Source: Desulfurococcales archaeon (GTDB lineage Archaea > Thermoproteota > Thermoprotei_A > Sulfolobales > Desulfurococcaceae). Taken from it: a stretch of DNA of 5,836 nucleotides. The translations under genes were made by a program, and so were the position numbers. A model generated the notes under the pieces. It was not told the DNA's origin. It did not search any database and saw nothing but the letters and a program-made list of their open reading frames with translations. Shown piece by piece: positions 1 to 5,199 of this stretch (position 1 is the first letter of the stretch; every line of letters starts with the position of its first letter). The DNA lies in assembly GCA_027083045.1 (NCBI GenBank), contig JALWQP010000068.1, positions 1-5,836 on the forward strand, written 5' to 3'.

Positions 1-368
1 GGCTCTATTCCTAGTGCTTTAAATCCATGCCAGTAGTGTCCCGGAACCCTTAGTATTTGCGGCTTGGCATCACTTAGCACTACTTCCACTAGGTGTTTCG
101 TTTCATCATCATATGCACATATTTTTGCAGAGCCTCTAGCTACAAAGAAGTAGTCCACTTGCCCACGTAGATGACGATGCCATGCACGTATGATCCCGGG
201 ATAAGTTACAGACATGTTCACTTGGACTATAACATCGTTTCCTAGGAGTTCTCTCCAATCACTTCTCATAAGCTCGTGAAACAAACCACGTTCGTCAACA
301 AACCTTTCTATTTCTGCCAGCTTCATGCCAGGTAACCAGAGTTCTTTGACCTTATCCTTCAAGGGCAC
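1..368 (-). CDS. rmlC: dTDP-4-dehydrorhamnose 3,5-epimerase-like cupin (RmlC), 3' part missing
   Basis: Partial gene. Translating the minus strand from GTG at 368-366 gives 122 complete codons, open to the window edge. RmlC epimerises dTDP-4-keto-6-deoxyglucose at C3 and C5, the third step to dTDP-L-rhamnose. What I see: an N-terminal stretch with FVDERGLFHEL (residues 23-33), then a cupin-like core with GIIRAWHRH (59-66), which aligns with the RGLH segment carrying the catalytic histidine (H64 here), and VPGHYWHGF (108-116), matching the IP-x-GFAHGF strand of the family. The Asp and Tyr partners expected further on lie outside the window. The core differs from typical bacterial RmlC (WHRH rather than LHYQ, and no clear DVAVDLR strand), so it belongs to a divergent branch. 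Start choice: a TGA is in frame just upstream, and GTG sits 6 bases after an AGGTGA site. It is the last visible gene of rmlBDC, and the context strongly supports the role. Confidence 0.83.
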   Translation of the reverse strand, partial: MPLKDKVKELWLPGMKLAEIERFVDERGLFHELMRSDWRELLGNDVIVQVNMSVTYPGIIRAWHRHLRGQVDYFFVARGSAKICAYDDETKHLVEVVLSDAKPQILRVPGHYWHGFKALGIE

Positions 369-374
369 GGGGTC

Positions 375-380
375 TCACCT
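375..380 (-). promoter_or_regulatory. Ribosome binding site of rmlC, containing the rmlD stop codon
   Basis: AGGTGA matches the archaeal 16S 3' end (anti-SD UCACCU). Its last three bases are the TGA stop of rmlD. Six bases separate it from the GTG start of rmlC, and this spacing decides that start. Confidence 0.7.
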
Positions 381-1277
381 ATTCTTCGCTCCTAGCCATT
401 CTTGTTTGAATAGCTCTAATGCTAGCTTGGTGTCATAGAATTTTGTCTTGAGTAGACTCTTGGCTTTGCTGGTGTCTAAGCTTGAGTCTCTTGGTCTTTT
501 GGCTATCCAGTGCTTCATGTCTTTGATGCTTGCCTTCTCTACTAGTTCTACTGGTAGTCCCAAGGCTTCCGCTATCTTGGTTGCGAACTGGTAGCGGTTC
601 ATTCTCTCGCCAGCAACGTGTAAGACACCCATAGGCCTCATCTCAACTATCTCGGCTACAGCCATTGCTAGTAGGGTATTATGTGTTGGCGAAACATATT
701 GGTCTACTAGTGCACGTATTTTTTCTCCTCTGGATAGTTTTTCGGCGACGTATTCTGCGAAGCTCTTCTTACTCCCACCTACACCGTAGATAGCGCTTGG
801 CCGGACAATCGTGTATAGTAGATCGCTTGTACGTACGAGTTCTTCTCCAACTAGCTTGGTTAGCCCGTAATAGTTTACGGGGTTAGGGGTATCGTTTTCC
901 CCGTATAGTCCTTTTTCGCCATTAAATACGTAGTCTGTTGAAACATAGATTAGGTGTGACTTAACTACACGCGCTGCACGTACAATACTACGTGTAGCCT
1001 CCACGTTAACTCTCCAAGCATACGTTTTATTTCGTTCACAGCCATCAACATCTGTATATGCTGCAGAATGAATTATCACGTTGGGCCTAGTCTTCAGTAT
1101 GAGGTCTTCTAGGGATGTTTTATCAACTATGTCTAGTCTTACCTTAACTAGTTTTTCATGGTCAACTGGTATAGGGTTCCGATTATATAGGGCTATTACC
1201 TCGTAATTCCTAGACAATAGTTCTTCGACGAGTTTACTACCGAGTAGTCCGCTTCCGCCAGTTACGAGGATCTTCAC
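375..1277 (-). CDS. rmlD: dTDP-4-dehydrorhamnose reductase (RmlD)
   Basis: Short-chain dehydrogenase/reductase of 300 residues, the usual length for RmlD. It reduces dTDP-4-keto-L-rhamnose to dTDP-L-rhamnose with NAD(P)H, the final step. What I see: the Rossmann nucleotide loop TGGSGLLG (6-13), AAYTDVDGCE (72-81, the RmlD form of the NAD-binding A-A-Y-T-x-V-D-x-x-E motif), STDYVFNG (113-120), catalytic YxxxK as Y137 and K141, and the RPRDSSLDTSKA signature near the C-terminus (261-272) that distinguishes RmlD from other SDR epimerases. The frame is open 8 codons further to an ATG at 1301, but that ATG lies inside the end of rmlB. The GTG at 1277, 8 bases after GAGGTGA, gives the expected N-terminus MKILVTGG. 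The gap to the rmlB stop is 8 bases and to the rmlC start 6, so the three genes are almost certainly co-transcribed. Confidence 0.95.
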   Translation of the reverse strand: MKILVTGGSGLLGSKLVEELLSRNYEVIALYNRNPIPVDHEKLVKVRLDIVDKTSLEDLILKTRPNVIIHSAAYTDVDGCERNKTYAWRVNVEATRSIVRAARVVKSHLIYVSTDYVFNGEKGLYGENDTPNPVNYYGLTKLVGEELVRTSDLLYTIVRPSAIYGVGGSKKSFAEYVAEKLSRGEKIRALVDQYVSPTHNTLLAMAVAEIVEMRPMGVLHVAGERMNRYQFATKIAEALGLPVELVEKASIKDMKHWIAKRPRDSSLDTSKAKSLLKTKFYDTKLALELFKQEWLGAKNR

Positions 1278-1285
1278 TATAAGGC

Positions 1286-1292
1286 TCACCTC
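1286..1292 (-). promoter_or_regulatory. Ribosome binding site of rmlD, containing the rmlB stop codon
   Basis: GAGGTGA is a strong archaeal SD. It includes the TGA stop of rmlB and lies 8 bases before GTG 1277. This favours the GTG over the in-frame ATG at 1301 as the rmlD start. Confidence 0.7.
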
Positions 1293-2290
1293 TTCTTCCA
1301 TGGTGTATCGAGTCTGAAATAATCATCGCTTAGCAAGGGCTTCCACCACCACTCGTTCTCGATGTACCATTTAATGGTTTTCTCAAGGCCTTTAATCCAT
1401 GGTGTTTTTGGTTTCCATCCTAGTGCTAGTATCTTGTCTCCTTTCATAGCATATTTCCGATCATGTCCTGGCCGATCCTCTACGTGTTTTATAAGTGTTA
1501 ATGGTTTACCCATTAGCTTGAGTATTGTCTCCACCACTTCTAGATTCTTCCTCTCATTAAATCCAGGCATGTTGTATGCCTCGCCCTTGGATCCCTTATT
1601 TATCACTATGTCTAGTGCTTCAGCAAAGTCTTCAACGTACAGCCAGTCCCTCACCTGTTCACCCCTACCATAGATTGGTATGGGTTTGTCATGGAGAGCA
1701 CGTATAATTATCTTGGGTATAAACTTCTCAGGATACTGGTATGGACCATAGTTATTCGATGGCCTAACTATTATTACTGGCAACCTATACGTCCTCCAGT
1801 AAGCCTGGCAAAGCAGGTCACCAGAAGCCTTGCTCGCAGAATAAGGACTACTAGGTTTGAACGGGGCCTCTTCATCAGCTGGCTCTTTCCCCCAGAGATC
1901 GCCATAAACCTCATCAGTACTAATATGAACAACTAATGGAACCTCCAATCTTCTAGCGGTCTCAAGGATATTGAATACGCCATAAACGTTTGTTTTGAGG
2001 AAAGGCGCCGGCTCATTAATGCTGCGATCCACATGTGTCTCAGCAGCAAAATTAACTATAACGTCAGGCTGAAACTCCTTGACCACTTTCATTAGTTTCT
2101 CCTCATCACATATGTCCGCTTTAACGAATTTGAGCCCTGGGTTATTCTTCATGTCGTGGAGGTTTTCGAGCCTGCCAGCGTATGTAAGCTTGTCATAAAC
2201 AATGATCATGGAGTCATTATACTTGGTGAGGATGTAGCGGACAAAGTTGCTTCCCATGAAACCTGCTCCACCAGTAACAAGGAACCTCAT
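1286..2290 (-). CDS. rmlB: dTDP-glucose 4,6-dehydratase (RmlB)
   Basis: Extended SDR enzyme of 334 residues, normal for RmlB. It converts dTDP-glucose to dTDP-4-keto-6-deoxyglucose using a tightly bound NAD+. What I see: TGGAGFMGS (6-14) for NAD binding, AAETHVDRSI (82-91, a hallmark of RmlB), STDEVYG (124-130) with the catalytic triad-type residues T125, D126 and E127, catalytic Y150 and K154 in YSASK, RPSNNYGPYQ (176-185), YGRGEQVRDWLYVED (207-221) and RPGHDRKYA (273-281) for the nucleotide-sugar site. No key residue is missing. The frame is open 8 codons upstream to an ATG at 2314. I prefer ATG 2290 because it gives the canonical MRFLVTGG start, has AAGGTG 9 bases upstream, and the TATA-like box at 2324-2331 would put the transcript start below 2314. 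It is the first gene of the rmlBDC group. Confidence 0.96.
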   Translation of the reverse strand: MRFLVTGGAGFMGSNFVRYILTKYNDSMIIVYDKLTYAGRLENLHDMKNNPGLKFVKADICDEEKLMKVVKEFQPDVIVNFAAETHVDRSINEPAPFLKTNVYGVFNILETARRLEVPLVVHISTDEVYGDLWGKEPADEEAPFKPSSPYSASKASGDLLCQAYWRTYRLPVIIVRPSNNYGPYQYPEKFIPKIIIRALHDKPIPIYGRGEQVRDWLYVEDFAEALDIVINKGSKGEAYNMPGFNERKNLEVVETILKLMGKPLTLIKHVEDRPGHDRKYAMKGDKILALGWKPKTPWIKGLEKTIKWYIENEWWWKPLLSDDYFRLDTPWKKR

Positions 2291-2299
2291 AGGATAAGA

Positions 2300-2305
2300 C
2301 ACCTT
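2300..2305 (-). promoter_or_regulatory. Ribosome binding site of rmlB
   Basis: AAGGTG lies 9 bases before ATG 2290. Together with the conserved N-terminus it supports the shorter rmlB reading. Confidence 0.5.
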
Positions 2306-2323
2306 GATAGGCATGCGGTTTTC

Positions 2324-2331
2324 ATTTATAG
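2324..2331 (-). promoter_or_regulatory. TATA-like box for rmlBDC
   Basis: CTATAAAT on the minus strand, preceded by the A-rich ACATAAA as a possible BRE. With an archaeal box-to-start distance of about 26 bases, transcription would begin near 2301, giving a very short leader at or just before the rmlB SD. Short A/T-rich matches occur by chance, so this is an inference from position and sequence. Confidence 0.4.
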
Positions 2332-2349
2332 TTTATGTGAGGGTAGTTT

Positions 2350-2578
2350 TTAGTGTGTTCTAAAAGGTTTCCTGGTTTTTGCGAGTTCTTTCACTATGTT
2401 CACCAATCCTCTTTTTGATGCATAACGTATTTCTATCCTAGCTATTCTCTTGTTTTTCACTATATCTATATCCTACTACTATGTCGTTGCCAAGCCATTC
2501 CTCATCCACGATCCCGTATTTCCCCAGCTCTATTACGAGGACATCGGTATCTGGATAGTACTTTAATACTAGATCCAT
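2350..2578 (-). pseudogene. DUF2283-like small protein, frameshifted
   Basis: From ATG 2578 the frame reads MDLVLKYYPDTDVLVIEL and continues to residue 35, then meets a stop at 2440-2438. The next frame continues the protein without a break: DIDIVKNKRIARIEIRYASK and onward to a TAA at 2352-2350. Removing one G from the GG at 2473-2472 joins the two parts into a 75-residue protein. The restored sequence has the look of DUF2283: a Y-x-P-D-x-D-V-L opening strand, and an acidic/basic turn followed by R-I-E-I-x-x-A-S. DUF2283 proteins often sit beside DUF4258 proteins in archaea and are regarded as possible antitoxin partners. The start is supported by GGAGG at 2591-2587, inside the end of the preceding gene. 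The lesion could be a real mutation or a sequencing error. The family call is from memory of motifs, not from a search. Confidence 0.62.
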
Positions 2579-2582
2579 CTAC

Positions 2583-2810
2583 CTATCCTCCTTCTATGAC
2601 TGTGACCACTGTTATCCTGTCGCCTTCTTTCTCAAAAACTATTGCTGGGTTCCTAGCATAGTTCACTGCCACATACCTATCGGTAAGAGCGTCATAGACT
2701 GGTTCATCTGGTTTCATGATAACAGCTACTATATTCTCCTTCTATATTCCTAGTGATCGAAGATTGTTTTCCAGCTTCTCGAGTACGTGCTTGGTAAAGT
2801 ATACTTCCAT
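2583..2810 (-). pseudogene. DUF4258-like small protein with an in-frame stop
   Basis: ATG 2810 opens MEVYFTKHVLEKLENNLRSL, then a TAG at 2744-2742 (codon 23) interrupts. The same frame continues afterwards for 52 more codons, including KPDEPVYDALTDRYVAVNYA and DRITVVTVIEGG, to TAG 2585-2583. Counting the stop as a residue the protein would be 75 residues. The F-T-K-H-x-L-E-K-L opening, the K-P-D-E turn, the R-Y-V-A-V strand and the final strand I-T-V-V-T-V-I fit the DUF4258 family, small RelE-like proteins often paired with DUF2283. TCG or TCA (Ser) to TAG is the simplest explanation. The stop is only 4 bases from the start of the DUF2283-like gene, so the two formed one unit. It begins 27 bases after rmlA, so it could have been transcribed with rmlA. 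Toxin function is a family-level guess only. Confidence 0.6.
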
Positions 2811-2837
2811 ATTACGGAACGATATGCTTATTCACTA

Positions 2838-3920
2838 TTACCATTCTATTACCGCATGTTCACCGATAATGAATCGTATTCCCTTCGGCCTCGTATTCCT
2901 GCGTCTAATTCTTACATTAGATCCGATGAGACTGCCAGTTATTCTTTCACCTATATCTTCTAATGTAACATTGTCCATTATCACGCTATTTTCTATCTCA
3001 ACATTTACTAGTCGACAGTTATAGCCAATACTTGTATAGGGGCCGACATAGGTGTTTGAGCCTATAATGGTATTTCTACCGATATATGCAGGGCCTCTCA
3101 CAACACTTCCAGATCTTATAACCGCGCCCTCATCAACATATACTCTTCCCTCGATCCTCGCATCATCCTCTACCATACCCTTAATGATCGTTCCAGGGTA
3201 CTTGTAGTCTAGGAGTAAACGATTAGCCTCCAGTATGTCTTTAGGCGTACCCGTGTCCTTCCACCAACCCCTAACAATAGCGTACTCCACCCTCAAACCC
3301 CAATCAATAAGCTTCTGAATGGCATCCGTGATCTCTAGCTCTCCACGCCAGCTCGGCTTAAGCGTTTCAATAGCTCTGAAGATGTGGGGTGGTCTGAAGA
3401 AGTATATCCCCACTAACGCGTAATCGCTCGGAGGCAGCTTCGGCTTCTCTACGAGTCCCACGAGCCTACCCTTCTCATCGAACTTAGCAACACCAAACCT
3501 TTGCGGGTTAGGTACTTTGGCTAGGAGAACCATTGCATCAGCACCGCTCTCCTCAAACCTCCTAACATACTCCCCGATCCCCTCCGTCAGAACATTGTCG
3601 CCGAGATAAACAACGAAAGGTTCATCGCCAACGAAGTCCTTGGCCGTGTAGACAGCGTGAGCAAGACCGTAAGGGTAGCCCTGGTAGATATACGTTAGCT
3701 TCAACCCAAGCCTTGAACCGTCACCATAATACTCCACAACACGCTCAGGGCCAAGCTCGCCCAGCACAACTGCAACCTCGTGGATACCAGCATCTCTTAA
3801 ATCCTCGAGAGCCCACTGAGACACAGGCTTACCGGCAACCCTTATTAATTGCTTAGGACCGGTATGAGTTAGAGGCCTTAGCCTGGTACCAAAGCCGCCG
3901 TGAAGCAAAATACCCTTCAA
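2838..3920 (-). CDS. rmlA: Glucose-1-phosphate thymidylyltransferase (RmlA), long form with a C-terminal beta-helix
   Basis: 360-residue nucleotidyltransferase that joins glucose-1-phosphate and dTTP to give dTDP-glucose and pyrophosphate, the first committed step to dTDP-rhamnose. Nucleotidyltransferase domain, about 1-240: HGGFGTRLRPLT (7-18) is the nucleotide-binding loop, K23 the following lysine, LGDN (106-109) holds the first metal Asp (D108), EKP is 158-160, GELEITD (193-199) the sugar-binding segment, and WKDTGTP (220-226) holds the second metal Asp (D222). From about 243 a left-handed beta-helix of imperfect hexapeptides follows (for example YIGRNTIIGSNTYVG, 279-293), as in the long archaeal RmlA type; short bacterial RmlA lacks it. 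This part could hint at acetyltransferase or UDP-sugar relatives, but no second active site is obvious. The start is TTG: no ATG, GTG or TTG occurs upstream in frame for at least 13 codons, and the family N-terminus fits. AGGGTG ends 10 bases before it. Confidence 0.9.
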   Translation of the reverse strand: MKGILLHGGFGTRLRPLTHTGPKQLIRVAGKPVSQWALEDLRDAGIHEVAVVLGELGPERVVEYYGDGSRLGLKLTYIYQGYPYGLAHAVYTAKDFVGDEPFVVYLGDNVLTEGIGEYVRRFEESGADAMVLLAKVPNPQRFGVAKFDEKGRLVGLVEKPKLPPSDYALVGIYFFRPPHIFRAIETLKPSWRGELEITDAIQKLIDWGLRVEYAIVRGWWKDTGTPKDILEANRLLLDYKYPGTIIKGMVEDDARIEGRVYVDEGAVIRSGSVVRGPAYIGRNTIIGSNTYVGPYTSIGYNCRLVNVEIENSVIMDNVTLEDIGERITGSLIGSNVRIRRRNTRPKGIRFIIGEHAVIEW

Positions 3921-3976
3921 GCTCCCAATACACCCTATGCTTAAGTAATATACTGTGGACTACAATAAACTATTAT

Positions 3977-3986
3977 GTTATAAATT
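3977..3986 (-). promoter_or_regulatory. TATA-like box for rmlA
   Basis: AATTTATAAC on the minus strand, preceded by the A-rich CACAATAA, lies in the 102-base gap between the GT2 gene and rmlA. At the usual archaeal distance transcription would begin near 3955, leaving a leader of about 35 bases that includes AGGGTG (3936-3931) as SD. A second A/T run (AGTATATTA, near 3953-3945) is a weaker alternative that would give an almost leaderless message. No clear hairpin or T-run terminator for the GT2 gene is visible in the gap. Confidence 0.48.
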
Positions 3987-4022
3987 ATTGTGCCTGCCGA
4001 TATCCACGCATCCCCTGTCCGT

Positions 4023-5150
4023 CTAGGCACAATCCCTGCTGTGTCGAGTCATCGACCTTCTCCGTACCCAGCGCTCCATATGGTGTAGTACAATCTCTTT
4101 AATCCTATCCTGTGCAAATCTAGCACCTAGTCTTCGGGGAAATAATGTTTTGAAGGATAGATTGATTAGAGGCGGGTGAGCATGTTTTACATCATCAATA
4201 ATTGTTTTGCTCTTATGGCTTAGACTTATAGCATCTAGGATTCCCCGTAGGATAGATTTTGACAGGACTAGTCTTTCCTTGCCCGGTTTCCCGGCAATAC
4301 TTAGACAAAGATTTTCTGTGAGAATCCATAGGTAGTGCAGTAATACACCCAGTAGTCTCCCGGCTCCAAAGTATTGATACATAGTGTATATGGTGTTCCT
4401 TGTCTTCAGGTATGTTGAGAGTAGCTCGTATTTGCTGGTTGAGGAGCTACGGTAATGCTCACCTAGTACTACTGGGATGAGCAGCGAAGGTATTCCGTAG
4501 AGCCATGCCCTGAGACACACCTCCACGTCCTCGTTATAGAGGAAGAGCCCAGGGTTAAACCTGGCTTTCTCAATAGCTTTTCGATGAAACACCATGAATG
4601 CTCCATCAACAAAACTTACAGGGATCGGCGCACCCATTAGGAACTGAGCAAGTTTCTCAGCTCTATTGGCAACAAGGCTAAAGGGCCAGACCCTACCCAT
4701 GGAGTCAACATAGTAACAGCCAGTATCAAGGCCTCCACCATAGCCGCTAACGAGTATGGGGCCTGCTATGAAGCCTTTCGGGAACGCTTTCTCAAGCTTA
4801 TCTAGCCAGTACATAAGCTCGGCAAAACCACTGCTATGCACAACAATATCATTATTAGAACAAACATAGTAGGTATACCTCAAGCCCCTGCGAACAGCGT
4901 AGGTGTAGGCTAAATTACAAGCACCGCCATAACCAACATTCCTCCCAAAAACAACATACCTAAAATCACCGCCAAACCTCCTCCTAACCTCCTCAACACT
5001 ACCATCGCAAGAACCATTATCAACAAACCAAACATCAACACCCCCAAACCGCTGAGCAACCATAGAGAAAGACTCAAGAGACTCGAGAAACAATTCACCA
5101 AGACCAGACAAACCATTGTAGTTCACGATAAATATAGCCATTCTCTTCAC
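4023..5150 (-). CDS. Family 2 glycosyltransferase, rhamnosyltransferase-like
   Basis: 375-residue GT-A fold enzyme of the COG1216/WbbL type. It would transfer a sugar from a nucleotide donor onto a surface glycan, lipid carrier or glycoprotein. What I see: IFIVNYNG (6-13), the opening strand of GT2 enzymes; VDNGSCDGS (43-51); NVGYGGACN (71-79); SNND (98-101), the DxD-like metal site; VDGAF (181-185); NEDVEVCLR (206-214), the ED-x-x-x-x-x-R acceptor and catalytic segment; and H232 followed by serines. A C-terminal extension (about 240-375) has a hydrophobic stretch at 265-287 that may touch the membrane, then a basic tail. The neighbouring rml genes suggest dTDP-rhamnose as donor, but this is inference. 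Start: the frame is open to TTG 5180, but GGTGGTG at 5162-5156 lies 5 bases before GTG 5150 (MKRMAIFIVN); ATG 5141 is also possible. The N-terminal third has unusual G/T-rich coding composition. Confidence 0.88.
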   Translation of the reverse strand: MKRMAIFIVNYNGLSGLGELFLESLESFSMVAQRFGGVDVWFVDNGSCDGSVEEVRRRFGGDFRYVVFGRNVGYGGACNLAYTYAVRRGLRYTYYVCSNNDIVVHSSGFAELMYWLDKLEKAFPKGFIAGPILVSGYGGGLDTGCYYVDSMGRVWPFSLVANRAEKLAQFLMGAPIPVSFVDGAFMVFHRKAIEKARFNPGLFLYNEDVEVCLRAWLYGIPSLLIPVVLGEHYRSSSTSKYELLSTYLKTRNTIYTMYQYFGAGRLLGVLLHYLWILTENLCLSIAGKPGKERLVLSKSILRGILDAISLSHKSKTIIDDVKHAHPPLINLSFKTLFPRRLGARFAQDRIKEIVLHHMERWVRRRSMTRHSRDCA

Positions 5151-5155
5151 AGCGG

Positions 5156-5162
5156 CACCACC
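5156..5162 (-). promoter_or_regulatory. Ribosome binding site of the GT2 gene
   Basis: GGTGGTG ends 5 bases before GTG 5150. TTG 5180 has no SD at a useful distance, so this site decides for the shorter reading. Confidence 0.45.
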
Positions 5163-5185
5163 ATCAAGAACTATAGTCAACCACT

Positions 5186-5194
5186 CTATTTATT
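5186..5194 (-). promoter_or_regulatory. Possible TATA-like box for the GT2 gene
   Basis: AATAAATAG on the minus strand would place a transcript start near 5163, just before the GT2 SD. It lies right where homology to the decayed upstream paralogue ends, so this promoter may have formed at the duplication or deletion junction. Weak match; positional inference. Confidence 0.3.
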
Positions 5195-5199
5195 CGCAA

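Noticed and set aside
1362..1673. Plus-strand open frame of 103 codons
   Set aside because: It lies entirely antisense to rmlB, has no recognisable motifs and no SD, and is a frame shadow of that conserved gene.
1691..1936. Plus-strand open frame of 81 codons
   Set aside because: Antisense to the rmlB catalytic core, with no independent support.
2156..2353. Plus-strand open frame of 65 codons
   Set aside because: It covers the 5' end and promoter region of rmlB in antisense; no motif or SD supports it.
2742..2744. TAG read as pyrrolysine or programmed read-through
   Set aside because: The small protein family has no known need for it, nothing nearby suggests Pyl machinery, and the partner gene is independently broken, which favours simple decay.
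2716..3024. Plus-strand open frame of 102 codons
   Set aside because: Antisense to the rmlA beta-helix and to the DUF4258-like relic, both of which make sense on the minus strand.
3921..4022. Terminator or structured RNA in the GT2-rmlA gap
   Set aside because: I found no convincing hairpin or T-run on the minus strand; only the TATA-like box can be supported.
4910..5116. Minus-strand frame of 68 codons coding a hydrophobic, membrane-like peptide
   Set aside because: It overlaps the conserved GT2 N-terminus in another frame. Its V/L/G richness follows from the G/T-rich composition there.
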